From NCBI RefSeq assembly GCF_029854195.1, contig NZ_CP122960.1, forward strand, positions 1,556,001-1,620,000: DNA of 64,000 nucleotides, read 5' to 3'. The position numbers and the translations under genes were made by a program. Within the stretch, counting starts at the first letter, position 1, and each line of letters begins with the position of its first letter. This stretch comes from Amylibacter sp. IMCC11727 (lineage in GTDB: Bacteria; Pseudomonadota; Alphaproteobacteria; Rhodobacterales; Rhodobacteraceae). This document shows positions 26,580 to 35,339 of the stretch, piece by piece. A model generated the notes under the pieces. The model ran no database searches, was not told the origin of the DNA, and saw nothing but the letters and a program-made list of their open reading frames with translations.

Positions 26580-28151
26580 TTAGGATACGTCTTTATAAGA
26601 CACCTCTGCCACATCGCCACCGGCCTTTTCACGGCGCACCAACAGCTTGTTCAGCGCGTTCACATAGGCTTTGCAACTGGCCACAACCGTATCCGTATCC
26701 GCCGAAGACCCAACGGCGATTTTGCCATTTTCTTCCATGCGAACGGACACCGTTGCCTGCGCGTCTGTGCCTTCTGTTACGGCGGCCACATTGTACAACT
26801 GCAATCGTGCATCATGTTTGAACAACGCCTTTACCGCGTTAAACGTGGCATCCACAGGGCCATCGCCTGTGGCCGTCACGCTTTGATCCACACCATCAAT
26901 GGTCAGGGTCAAATCCGCTTCTTGTGGCCCATGTGTTCCACACACCACCCGCAAAGACCGCACCTTAATACGATCATGCTCGGCATTCGTTGTTTCATCA
27001 GACATCAACGCGATCAGATCGTCGTCAAACACTTCCTTCTTACGATCTGCCAGCGCCTTGAACCGCACAAACACGTCTTTCAATTGATTGTCAGCCAACT
27101 CATAGCCGAGGTCTTTCAACTTAGCGCGCAACGCTGCACGGCCTGAATGTTTGCCCAGAACCAAATTGGTTTCTGCCAAACCCACATCTTCGGGGCGCAT
27201 AATTTCAAATGTTTCGGCGTTCTTCAGCATCCCATCTTGGTGAATGCCGCTTTCATGCGCAAAGGCATTTTTACCCACAATGGCCTTATTGAACTGCACT
27301 GCAAATCCAGAAACAGACGCAACACGGCGGCTGATGTTCATGATCTTTGTGCTGTCGATCTTCGTTTGATAGGGCATGATGTCATTGCGCACTTTCAGCG
27401 CCATCACCACTTCTTCCAGCGCCGTATTCCCCGCACGTTCCCCCAAACCGTTGATCGTGCATTCAACCTGCCGCGCACCCGCTTCAACGGCGGCCAGCGA
27501 ATTTGCCGTTGCCATGCCCAAATCGTTGTGGCAGTGCGTCGCGAACACAATCTCATCCGCACCTGGTACATTTTCGATAAGCATACGGATCAATTCCGCA
27601 CTTTCACGTGGCGCCGTGTACCCAACAGTATCAGGAATGTTGATTGTCGTTGCCCCGGCCTTGATCGCGGTTTCCACCACGCGGCACAGGTAATCGTCTT
27701 CGGTGCGGGTCGCATCCATGGGCGACCACTGCACATTGTCACACAGGTTCCGCGCATGGCTCACCGTGTCATGAATCCGCACGACCATCTCGTCTTGCGT
27801 CAGATTGGGAATCGCGCGGTGCAAGGGGCTTGTGCCAATAAACGTGTGAATGCGCGGGCGGCGTGCGTGTTTTACAGCCTCCCAACAGCGGTCAATATCA
27901 CGAAAATCAGCCCGCGCCAGACCACAGATCACAGAGTTTTGGGATTGCCGCGCGATTTCACTCACCGCGTTGAAATCCCCCTCAGATGCAATGGGAAAGC
28001 CCGCTTCGATGATGTCCACGCCCATCTCGTCGAGCATTTGGGCAATTTCCAACTTTTCGGTGTGGCTCATGGTGGCACCGGGCGATTGCTCGCCATCGCG
28101 CAATGTGGTGTCAAAAATCAAGACGTGGTCTTGTTTGGCTGTATCGGTCAT
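26580..28151 (-). CDS. leuA: 2-isopropylmalate synthase
   Basis: A 523-residue enzyme condensing 2-oxoisovalerate with acetyl-CoA, the committed step of leucine synthesis. The N-terminal TIM barrel starts with FDTTLRDGEQSPGATM. HCHNDLGMATANS holds the metal-binding His pair, and GERAGNTALEEVVMAL follows. The C-terminal regulatory domain, the leucine feedback site, covers about 390-510. It is preceded by a leader ORF with five consecutive Leu codons, so attenuation by leucine supply is likely in addition to feedback inhibition. Confidence 0.96.
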   Translation of the reverse strand: MTDTAKQDHVLIFDTTLRDGEQSPGATMSHTEKLEIAQMLDEMGVDIIEAGFPIASEGDFNAVSEIARQSQNSVICGLARADFRDIDRCWEAVKHARRPRIHTFIGTSPLHRAIPNLTQDEMVVRIHDTVSHARNLCDNVQWSPMDATRTEDDYLCRVVETAIKAGATTINIPDTVGYTAPRESAELIRMLIENVPGADEIVFATHCHNDLGMATANSLAAVEAGARQVECTINGLGERAGNTALEEVVMALKVRNDIMPYQTKIDSTKIMNISRRVASVSGFAVQFNKAIVGKNAFAHESGIHQDGMLKNAETFEIMRPEDVGLAETNLVLGKHSGRAALRAKLKDLGYELADNQLKDVFVRFKALADRKKEVFDDDLIALMSDETTNAEHDRIKVRSLRVVCGTHGPQEADLTLTIDGVDQSVTATGDGPVDATFNAVKALFKHDARLQLYNVAAVTEGTDAQATVSVRMEENGKIAVGSSADTDTVVASCKAYVNALNKLLVRREKAGGDVAEVSYKDVS

Positions 28152-28211
28152 GGTTCTGGTCTCTTTTTGGGACTTAGCTGTGTTCGATTTGCAATTAAGG
28201 CAAAATCTTTC

Positions 28212-28280
28212 AAAAGGGGTTAGGTGTCAGCGCGGATTGGTCTCACCCCTGAGCGCACGCGCCGGACCCCGACACGCTCA
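28212..28280 (-). promoter_or_regulatory. leuA leader attenuator structures
   Basis: Three competing structures follow the leader ORF on the minus strand. Hairpin A has arms TGAGCG/CGCTCA (28280-28250), and its 5' arm contains the leader stop codon. A short bridge CTCA-GGGG-TGAG (28253-28242) uses the 3' arm of A and the 5' flank of B. Hairpin B has arms AGGGGT/ACCCCT (28250-28215) and ends in TTTT, a terminator-like form. Bridge and B exclude each other, as expected for an attenuator. B has a 24-base loop, so its strength is uncertain. Confidence 0.55.
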
Positions 28281-28364
28281 GAGGCGGCTAAGTAGGAGGA
28301 GCAGCGCAGCAGCAATCGCGGCCTGTGGGGCCATCGGATTGGGGATATGTGCGCTGTGTCTCAT
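28278..28364 (-). CDS. Leucine leader peptide upstream of leuA (28 aa)
   Basis: The frame begins MRHSAHIPNP and ends AAALLLLLSRL. The five consecutive leucines use CTG, CTC, CTC, CTA and CTT, and a sixth leucine is the last codon before TGA. AAAGGCGG stands just before the ATG. The stop codon is 126 bases upstream of leuA, leaving space for alternative RNA hairpins. Leader peptides with runs of the regulated amino acid are an established attenuation device; here the assignment rests on the Leu run plus position in front of leuA. Confidence 0.8.
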   Translation of the reverse strand: MRHSAHIPNPMAPQAAIAAALLLLLSRL

Positions 28365-28514
28365 ACCGCCTTTATACGCGGTTTTTTCCCCTTGAAAAGA
28401 CCCCGTGTGCTTCACGCCAAAATCCTGTCCCAATTGCCCCTAATGTAATGGCCTTCTGTGCAAAGAAATTTCATTCCCTCTTGTGTCGCCGCACCAGCCC
28501 CTTACGATGTAGGG

Positions 28515-29213
28515 ATGACAACCCAATCGGCCCTTGGCCCTTCTTCACGCGTATTGATTATCGGTGCATCTGGCGGCATTGGCCAAGCCTGCGCCATTGC
28601 GGCTGGCAATATCTGTGGCATGATGAATGTGACCATGCTGTCACGGGCCGCTGACGATTTTGACATCACGGATGAAACCTCGGTGGCAGAACACCTTGGT
28701 CAGCTTGATGGCCCCTTTGATGCCATCCTGATCGCCACAGGCGGGCTCGAAGTAGATGGCTTTGCCCCAGAAAAATCTTTGCGCAGCATTCAATCCGCCG
28801 CGTTTGAGGCTCAATTCGCGCTCAATGCCATTGGCCCAGCGCTTGTGTTCAAACATGTGTCGCGCCTTTTGCCCAAAGATCGACCCGCGCTGATTGCGGC
28901 GCTGTCGGCGCGGGTTGGCTCCATTGGGGACAATCAACTGGGCGGCTGGATCAGTTATCGCGCCGCAAAGGCTGCGCTAAACCAAATCATTCGCACCGCA
29001 TCTATCGAACTTACCCGTTCGCATCCGTTGTCCACTTGTGTCGCCATTCATCCGGGCACGGTGCGCACGCCCCTTACCGAAAAATATGTGGGCAACAATC
29101 CCGCTGTTGCCCCGGCTACGGCGGGACAAAACATTCTGGATGTGCTGTCAAACCTTCGCCCATCTGACACGGGCCAATTCTTTGATTGGCAGGGGGTGCC
29201 CGTCGAATGGTAA
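28515..29213 (+). CDS. Short-chain dehydrogenase/reductase (CsgA/C-factor-like SDR)
   Basis: A 232-residue SDR. The Rossmann loop is VLIIGASGGIGQAC near 13-26. The catalytic Tyr-x3-Lys is in GGWISYRAAKAALNQ, with an upstream Ser in AALSARVGSIGDN. IHPGTVRTPLTEKY is the usual post-active-site motif. The start at 28515 follows GTAGGG; the longer frame adds an unsupported N-terminus. It is transcribed divergently from leuA. The substrate is not predictable from sequence. Confidence 0.85.
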   Translation: MTTQSALGPSSRVLIIGASGGIGQACAIAAGNICGMMNVTMLSRAADDFDITDETSVAEHLGQLDGPFDAILIATGGLEVDGFAPEKSLRSIQSAAFEAQFALNAIGPALVFKHVSRLLPKDRPALIAALSARVGSIGDNQLGGWISYRAAKAALNQIIRTASIELTRSHPLSTCVAIHPGTVRTPLTEKYVGNNPAVAPATAGQNILDVLSNLRPSDTGQFFDWQGVPVEW

Positions 29214-29226
29214 GTAGAGCCTTTCG

Positions 29227-29787
29227 CTAACCTCCAGCGGCACGCTGCGCTTTGGTGTTTTGGAAAAACACACGCCCAGTTTTCACAGGTTTGGGTTTAT
29301 CTGGCACAGTAAAGAACCCACGCGGTGGCCGCTTTCGGCTGAAATTGCGCAGTTTCGCGGAATATTCATCCACTTTCACCGCACGGCGTTTGCGCGATGC
29401 AACAATGCTCAGCACCCGTTCGGCTTGCAACACGTCCAAAGAAAAGAAATCCGTCATCATGCCCGCTGTCATCACCCGCTTAAATTCAGGATCGTCCGTG
29501 TTTGTTGCCCCAAACGGCCAATGCTGAAACTTACGCTCCGTGTCTCGCATCACCGCCCGGATTTTCACCGTATCATGCAAACGGCTGTCGGTGATCCGCG
29601 CCATGGTGGCATCCACTTTATCCTCAGGCCCTTCCAGCACTTGAAAAATCCGCTTTTGGTTTGAAAACATAAAACTTGTAATGCCATCCGCTAAATTGCG
29701 CTGCACACATCGTTTTTGCAGACTGAGCAATGTGATCGGGCCAAATCGGCTTATGGCGCGGCTTTCATAGAATACTCTGTTTAACAT
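29227..29787 (-). CDS. BLUF-domain blue-light photoreceptor
   Basis: A 186-residue protein. The first about 95 residues are a BLUF (FAD-binding) domain with Tyr7 in VFYESRA, Asn31 in RNLADGIT and Gln49 in FQVLEGPED, the residues of the light-driven hydrogen-bond switch. Trp90 lies in HWPFG, where the usual W-x-M-G motif has Phe instead of Met. The C-terminal 90 residues are basic and have no recognised output domain. It is convergent with the SDR gene. Light-dependent control through protein contact is likely; its partner is unknown. Confidence 0.85.
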   Translation of the reverse strand: MLNRVFYESRAISRFGPITLLSLQKRCVQRNLADGITSFMFSNQKRIFQVLEGPEDKVDATMARITDSRLHDTVKIRAVMRDTERKFQHWPFGATNTDDPEFKRVMTAGMMTDFFSLDVLQAERVLSIVASRKRRAVKVDEYSAKLRNFSRKRPPRGFFTVPDKPKPVKTGRVFFQNTKAQRAAGG

Positions 29788-29867
29788 ATCATGCCTTCCT
29801 GACCCCTCTAAACCGACCCTAGAGCGTCAGGGTAAACGGGGTGTAAACATTCCAAGGCAATATTGTG

Positions 29868-30545
29868 TTAATTCCAGCGCGCTTCTAAGGCCTCGATCGC
29901 CGCAATTCGATCTTCGGTCTTGGGATGGCTCATCAACCACGCCAGCGGTTGACCAGAGGCCCCAACCAAGGCTTCCAACTTTTCAAACAGCGTTTTTTGG
30001 GGGGCGACGCCCACACCGATCTTGGTCAACAGCGCCGCCGCATAGGCATCCGCTTCATATTCGTCTTGTCGCGACAACCGCGCCGCCAACATGCTCGCCA
30101 ATATCCCCGCCAGCCACGGCCCAACCCCTGGAATAATGCGCCCAAGGATCATGCCAAGCGCCACGCGCACCGCATTCTGCCCCGAAAAATCAATCATCCG
30201 TCTGCGCGAATGCCCCAGCGCCACATGCCCCAATTCATGGGCAATCACGCTGGCCATTTCTTCCACCGAAACCTCACCCGCTGTGTATTTTTTGAAAAAA
30301 CCGCGTGTGATGAAAATCCGCCCATCAGGGGCTGCCAATCCATTCACAGGTTCAATTTCATAAATATGAACCTTCACCTGATCCAGATCGAGCGCCTCTG
30401 CCATTCGATCACACATGCCCCGCAACTTGGGATCCGCCAATTCTGTTGACTTCGCATCCAACTCTGCACGGGTGCGCCAGACCGAAAACCGATAGTAAAC
30501 CACGCCATAAAGCAGCGCGAGCAATATAGGAGCAACCTTCAACAT
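29868..30545 (-). CDS. M48-family zinc metallopeptidase
   Basis: A 225-residue membrane-anchored protease with one N-terminal helix (about 4-20). The zinc motif is HELGH at 103-107, followed by VALGHSRR, with the third ligand Glu in RQDEYEADAYAA. The C-terminal WLMSHPKTEDRIAAIEAL is typical of the short Oma1/LoiP/HtpX-like M48 proteins that degrade damaged envelope proteins. No secretion signal beyond the anchor is seen. Confidence 0.88.
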   Translation of the reverse strand: MLKVAPILLALLYGVVYYRFSVWRTRAELDAKSTELADPKLRGMCDRMAEALDLDQVKVHIYEIEPVNGLAAPDGRIFITRGFFKKYTAGEVSVEEMASVIAHELGHVALGHSRRRMIDFSGQNAVRVALGMILGRIIPGVGPWLAGILASMLAARLSRQDEYEADAYAAALLTKIGVGVAPQKTLFEKLEALVGASGQPLAWLMSHPKTEDRIAAIEALEARWN

Positions 30546-30610
30546 AAATCACATATGGGGCAGGGCAGGCAGTTGGGCAACGGCTCCCTGTTTCTTTTGT
30601 CGAAAAATAC

Positions 30611-31774
30611 TCAAACGTCCCAGGCTACGCACAGGCTCAACGGCCCTCGAAACGCCCACCCCTCGAAAACAGGCTCTTCCACAACACGCATTCCTCGCAA
30701 TCGCGCAAATAACATCGGCAGGGCCACCTCGGCAATCAACACACGGCTCGCCGCCGCACCCGCACAAAAATGCGGCCCCGCACCAAAGGCGATGGCGCGG
30801 CCTGTGTCCCGCATCACGTCAAAGCGATCGGGCGCATCAAATTCCGCCTCATCTCGATTTGCGGACCCGAACATAAAAAATACCCGTTCATCAGGCTCAA
30901 ACGTCACACCCTTATACGCGAATGCCTGATCCACGCGCCGCGGCGACATGCCAATAGGTGAAATCCACCGCGCATATTCCTCAAACACCGCCCGCCACGT
31001 GGTAGCCCCTCGCTCTACTGCACCCAATTGATCTGGATGGGACACCATCGCCCAGACAGCCCCCGCAATTGCATCACGTGGTTCGTTTTGCCCCCCCGAA
31101 ATCGCCAGCTTCACATTTGCCCTGACACTCTCCTCTGGCAGTCCCGCTTGCATTTGCACTGACAACAGGCTCTTATCAGGGGCCGCACGCAGTGCATCTA
31201 GCCGCGCATCAATATGGCGATCAATACTGGCGGTACAGTCTTTGCAATGGGCCTCAATGGCCGCATCCCCCGCGTAATTCGCAATCCCGTCAATCATCCC
31301 CTGGCTAACGCGATCCATCTCTTCGGGCGACATATTAGTTAACCCTGTTATCACCTGCAACGCTGCCCCAGATAGGGGCATAGCGTATTCAGCCACCAAA
31401 TCCGCCTCACCACGATCCGCAATGCCATTCAACAAACGCGCCGCCGCTGTCTCAAACGCGCCCTTCCAGTGATCCATCACCGTGCGCGGGGATAGCGCAG
31501 GAAACACCGCCCGCCGTTCCGCCATATGCGCATCCCCATCCTTGCGCATCATGTTTTGGCCCATTAGCACATCCATCAATCCACCGGGCTGACGGCTGGA
31601 AAACACCTCAATATTCTTTTCACACACAAAAATATCCGCACGCTGCGTGAACAGCGTCGCGCCCAATTGTGGCACAAAGTGAATACCACCATCTGCCCGC
31701 ATCTTCGCCAAATCGGGGTAGGGGTCCGCCTTAAACGCTTGTGCGTCAATTTCGTAAAAAGGGGCGTTTGACAT
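30611..31774 (-). CDS. Cytochrome P450
   Basis: A 387-residue soluble P450. The heme-binding motif is FGAGPHFCAG at 330-339 (Cys337 ligand), and the K-helix ExxR is Glu266 to Arg269. The I-helix reads GGQNEPRD at 227-234: the usual Asp/Glu-Thr pair for oxygen activation is Glu-Pro, as in a minority of P450s. No ferredoxin partner gene is adjacent. The substrate is unknown. Confidence 0.9.
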   Translation of the reverse strand: MSNAPFYEIDAQAFKADPYPDLAKMRADGGIHFVPQLGATLFTQRADIFVCEKNIEVFSSRQPGGLMDVLMGQNMMRKDGDAHMAERRAVFPALSPRTVMDHWKGAFETAAARLLNGIADRGEADLVAEYAMPLSGAALQVITGLTNMSPEEMDRVSQGMIDGIANYAGDAAIEAHCKDCTASIDRHIDARLDALRAAPDKSLLSVQMQAGLPEESVRANVKLAISGGQNEPRDAIAGAVWAMVSHPDQLGAVERGATTWRAVFEEYARWISPIGMSPRRVDQAFAYKGVTFEPDERVFFMFGSANRDEAEFDAPDRFDVMRDTGRAIAFGAGPHFCAGAAASRVLIAEVALPMLFARLRGMRVVEEPVFEGWAFRGPLSLCVAWDV

Positions 31775-31827
31775 GGGGCCTCATAAGGTCGTTAACACAT
31801 TAAGAACCTGCTGAGTGCCGAAATCAA

Positions 31828-32373
31828 CTACAAATCATCGCCCTCAGGCAACTGCTCCAACAACGCCCGCTCATTCGACCATGGGTTCAAATCCACGGCC
31901 CGCTGCAAATAGATCCGCGCCAGCGCAGGTCGCGCAGTGCGAAAATAAATCAGCCCCAGCCCAGACAACGCCCCAAAGTGTTGTGGCTCCAACTCCAGCG
32001 TTTTCTTCAACAACGCCTCGGACCGCGCATTTTGACCGCGCAGGTAGTAGGCAAAGGCCAGCTGGTTGTACCCTTCCGCATAGGTCGAACAATACCCCAC
32101 CAACTCCGTCAGCACATCCACCGCCGTGATCAAATCCCCAATCCGAATGGCCCCCATGCCACCATTGAGCATCTCTTGCGCCGTGTCATTGGGGGCCGCG
32201 CGGTAATAGGCCCACATGGCATCCACCGCCGCTTGACCCTTCGCCATCGTATCCGAGGTACGCATGGTCTCGATCAATGCCGCACGTTCCGCAGATCGGT
32301 CAGGCATCACAGGACACAGCGCAAGGGCAGGGGAGGTCAGCAGGCAAAAGGCAGGGATCAAAACGCGTTTCAT
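31828..32373 (-). CDS. Secreted tetratricopeptide-repeat protein
   Basis: A 181-residue protein with a signal peptide (1 to about 19, ALA-L). At least three TPR-like helical pairs lie between about 85 and 170, for example YAEGYNQLAFAYYLRGQNARSEALLKKTLELEP and HFGALSGLGLIYFRTARPALARIYLQRAVDLNP. A periplasmic scaffold is likely. It is 39 bases downstream of the 2-hydroxyacid dehydrogenase gene, on the same strand. Confidence 0.8.
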   Translation of the reverse strand: MKRVLIPAFCLLTSPALALCPVMPDRSAERAALIETMRTSDTMAKGQAAVDAMWAYYRAAPNDTAQEMLNGGMGAIRIGDLITAVDVLTELVGYCSTYAEGYNQLAFAYYLRGQNARSEALLKKTLELEPQHFGALSGLGLIYFRTARPALARIYLQRAVDLNPWSNERALLEQLPEGDDL

Positions 32374-32412
32374 GCCCTAGAATGGAGCGCGTCCGATTAA
32401 TCTGTCAAGAAA

Positions 32413-33519
32413 TCACGCTTTATAAAGCTGCCGCACATCCGTAATCCCCGTCTGCGCCATCCCGATCGACAGCTCATCCGTGAACACATCCCACAACTGC
32501 GCGAGGCCTGCTTCACCACCCGCCGCAATGGCAAACTGCAAGGACCGCCCAAAGAACGCGAAATCCGCGCCACTATACAGCGCCTTCAACACATCCTCGC
32601 CAGACCGCAATCCACTGTCAAAGAACAACGGAAAATCATCCCCCACCGCCGCCCGTATCTCAGGCAGCACCGCAATCGGCGCAGGCGCACTCTCCAACTG
32701 CCGCGCCCCGTGGCTCGACACTTGGATCGCATCCACCCCCTCGGCCTTCAGCCGCACCGCATCCTCCACATCCAGAACGCCCTTCACCACCAGATTGCCA
32801 GGCCACATATCCCGCAACTGTTTCAGCGTGTCCCAAGTGGCCTTTGCACGGCTTTCGGTGCGATCAAACTCATACCCATCCATCAGGAAATTCGCCATCT
32901 GCGGCTTGCCTGCGAACAGTGAGGTCAGCGACCAACGCGGATGCAGGGCGAAATCCACAAACTGCTTTGGCCCGATCTTAAACGGCATCTTAAACCCATG
33001 CCGCAACTCCCGCGGCCGCCGCCCCACCTCGGGCACGTCCACCGTGACGACCAAAGTCTCATACCCACAGGCTTTCGCCCGCTCCACCAGCTTAAACGTT
33101 CCCGTGCCATCCCCGCTGAAATAAAGCTGAAACCAAGCGTTCCCCTCAGACACCTCAAGGATCTCCTCCATCGGCGTTGACGCCACGGTAGACACCCCAT
33201 GCGGAACCGAATGCTTCGCCGCCAATCGCGCCAACATCAAATCCGCCCCTGGCCCAGACAAATTACACATCCCCATCGGCGCAATGCCAAACGGCATAGC
33301 AGTGGTTTTCCCAAAGAGGCTCACCGACGTATCCCGCACCGAAACATCCCGCAGGATTTTCGGCTGCAACGTCACCGCATCGAGCGCAGCCCGAGCCCGA
33401 TCCGCTCCAACCTCAGACCCCGCCGCCCCATCGATGTAATCAAACACCATCCAAGGCAAACGGCGCTTGGCCAATCGACGCGCGTCAGCGGCGGAATGGA
33501 TGTGGGATGCAGATGTCAT
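32413..33519 (-). CDS. FMN-dependent alpha-hydroxyacid dehydrogenase (LldD-like)
   Basis: A 368-residue TIM-barrel flavoprotein of the L-lactate dehydrogenase/glycolate oxidase family. MVFDYIDGAAGSE and PFGIAPMGMCNL form the N-terminal FMN region. The catalytic His is in QVSSHGARQLESAPAP (usually SNHGGRQLD), followed by FDSGLRSGEDVLKAL. The ATG at 33519 is preferred because GGAG lies 12 bases upstream and the fit to the family is better. A decayed copy of its 5' part lies 1.8 kb upstream at 35.3-35.5 kb. Confidence 0.87.
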   Translation of the reverse strand: MTSASHIHSAADARRLAKRRLPWMVFDYIDGAAGSEVGADRARAALDAVTLQPKILRDVSVRDTSVSLFGKTTAMPFGIAPMGMCNLSGPGADLMLARLAAKHSVPHGVSTVASTPMEEILEVSEGNAWFQLYFSGDGTGTFKLVERAKACGYETLVVTVDVPEVGRRPRELRHGFKMPFKIGPKQFVDFALHPRWSLTSLFAGKPQMANFLMDGYEFDRTESRAKATWDTLKQLRDMWPGNLVVKGVLDVEDAVRLKAEGVDAIQVSSHGARQLESAPAPIAVLPEIRAAVGDDFPLFFDSGLRSGEDVLKALYSGADFAFFGRSLQFAIAAGGEAGLAQLWDVFTDELSIGMAQTGITDVRQLYKA

Positions 33520-33683
33520 GGCGTGATGCCGCTCCAAAATCGTAAAGAGGTGATCCTCTATAGGCAGCAACTCACACCAGACCCACGGCCATAATGCAAG
33601 GTTAACGATATGCGAAAGGAGGTTTTAGGTCGTATGGATCGGGGCAATTGCGGGCCCATTGCAGGCTGCTGACCACCCCATTC

Positions 33684-33720
33684 AAACAAAAACGTGCAGC
33701 CAAACAGGGTCTGGCTGCAC
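33684..33720 (-). terminator. Rho-independent terminator of the NCS1 transporter gene
   Basis: A perfect 9-base stem GTGCAGCCA / TGGCTGCAC with a 9-base loop is followed on the minus strand by GTTTTTGTTTG. It starts 22 bases after the transporter stop. Confidence 0.85.
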
Positions 33721-33742
33721 GCAATTTCAAGTGATTACTGGA

Positions 33743-35131
33743 TTAGGACGTTTTGCAACGCACGTGGTAAATAACACCACCGAGCAATGCGCCGATGATC
33801 CACGCGTAACCGCCCAGTTGACCCAAGAACGGCACCCAAACAGTCGCAACCGAAAAGACAGCCGCAATCACAAAGGCAATCACCGCGTTATCATGCCAGC
33901 CGTTGCCATAGTGATATGCACCACCATCCATGTTATAAAGGTCATCCACATTCAACTGCTGCTTTTTCACGATGTAATAGTCAACGATCAGGATACCGAA
34001 CAGCGGGGCCAATGTGGCGCCCAGTGTGTTCACAAACCCGCTGATGCCAATCTGGCTAATCACCGCTGTCCACAAACCACCAATCACCAGTGCAAAAGCA
34101 GAGGTAATCAAACCCGCGTTGCGAAAGCTCATCTTGGTAGGGGCCAAGTTGGCAATGCCGTTGACCGCAGGGATAAAGTTCGCAACCAAGTTGATACCGA
34201 TTGTCGCCGCAAGGAACGTCAGCGCCGCAATAATGCTCAGCACAACGCTATCCGCTTTTTCCACGATCTCGGTTGGGTTGATGATGGCTTCGCCGTAAAC
34301 AACTGCCGCACCTGCTGTGGTCAACAACGCCAAAGCAGAAAACAGGATCATGTTCAGCGGCAGACCTGTCAGGTTGCCTTTCGTCATGGCTGCTTTGTCT
34401 TTGGCATAGCGTGAAAAGTCGCTGAAGTTGATCATAACCGCAGAGAAATACGCAACCATTGTCCCAAAGATGGCAATAAACCCTGTGAACTCAGTGCCCC
34501 AGGTTCCTTCTGGATTGGCGAAAATCGTACGGGCTGATGACAGCAATTGACCGTCTGATTTGATCCAAAGCACCACAACCAAAGCGATCATAACCGCATA
34601 AACAAAGGGCCCAGCAAAGTTCAAAAACCGCTCAACCCAGCCCATGCCGCGCCAGAAGATGAAGATGTGAATGGCCCAAACGATCAGGAACGACAGCCAA
34701 CCCACAGGTGTAATACCGAGGATCTCAGTGCCCCCTGAGGACCCTGTCAGCGCATTGATCAACAGCGTCAGCGCCGTGGAGGCAAAGTAAACCTGCACAC
34801 CATACCAGAAAATCGCCACAACAGCGCGCAGAACCGCTGGCAATTTTGATCCGGCCGTCCCCATGCTGGCCCGTGCAAAAACAGGGTAGGGGATGCCATA
34901 TTTTTCACCCGCAGCCCCGGAAAGGTTCACCATATACATCACGAAAAGTCCAGACAGGACCAAAGCGGCAAAGGCGGTCCAACCGCTCACGCCGAATGAA
35001 ATAAACAGCGATGCCACCAACGAGTAGCCAAAGAGAGATTGGACATCGTTTGCCCAAACATTAAAGATTCCGAACCAGCCCCACGACTTTTCGTCGCTTG
35101 TCACTGGTCTCAGTGCATTTTGATCATCCAT
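33743..35131 (-). CDS. NCS1-family nucleobase/allantoin/thiamine:cation symporter
   Basis: A 462-residue carrier with 12 predicted helices. The N-terminus NVWANDVQSLFGYSL is the typical first NCS1 segment, and FARASMGTAGSKLPAVLRAV follows the second. GFIAIFGTMVAYFSAVMINFSDFSRYAKD carries the NCS1 substrate/cation region. The C-terminus ends with PLFGILIVDYYIVKKQ. Substrates in the family include cytosine, uracil, hydantoin and allantoin; no catabolic gene nearby settles which. It has its own terminator and an AT-rich upstream region. Confidence 0.88.
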   Translation of the reverse strand: MDDQNALRPVTSDEKSWGWFGIFNVWANDVQSLFGYSLVASLFISFGVSGWTAFAALVLSGLFVMYMVNLSGAAGEKYGIPYPVFARASMGTAGSKLPAVLRAVVAIFWYGVQVYFASTALTLLINALTGSSGGTEILGITPVGWLSFLIVWAIHIFIFWRGMGWVERFLNFAGPFVYAVMIALVVVLWIKSDGQLLSSARTIFANPEGTWGTEFTGFIAIFGTMVAYFSAVMINFSDFSRYAKDKAAMTKGNLTGLPLNMILFSALALLTTAGAAVVYGEAIINPTEIVEKADSVVLSIIAALTFLAATIGINLVANFIPAVNGIANLAPTKMSFRNAGLITSAFALVIGGLWTAVISQIGISGFVNTLGATLAPLFGILIVDYYIVKKQQLNVDDLYNMDGGAYHYGNGWHDNAVIAFVIAAVFSVATVWVPFLGQLGGYAWIIGALLGGVIYHVRCKTS

Positions 35132-35237
35132 TTTCGTGTCCCCGATAGATGAACCTATTAAACTGCAATCTCGACCCAGTGTCTAAAGGAGCAGCCCAAT
35201 AGATTTGTTGCTAAGTATTCTAACAATAGCACAATAA

Positions 35238-35254
35238 TATTCCCAATAGGAATA
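35238..35254. promoter_or_regulatory. Palindromic operator candidate upstream of the NCS1 gene
   Basis: Perfect 6-base arms TATTCC/GGAATA with a 5-base spacer lie in AT-rich DNA about 107 bases upstream of the transporter start. This suits a dimeric regulator such as a GntR- or LacI-type protein, but no regulator gene is adjacent. Confidence 0.35.
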
Positions 35255-35339
35255 AAAATTTCTTATAATGATATTTATGTCGCTCTTTGAGACGGTAAAA
35301 CACACCAAAACCCGCCTGAGTTGTGTGATGCGCGTTGGA

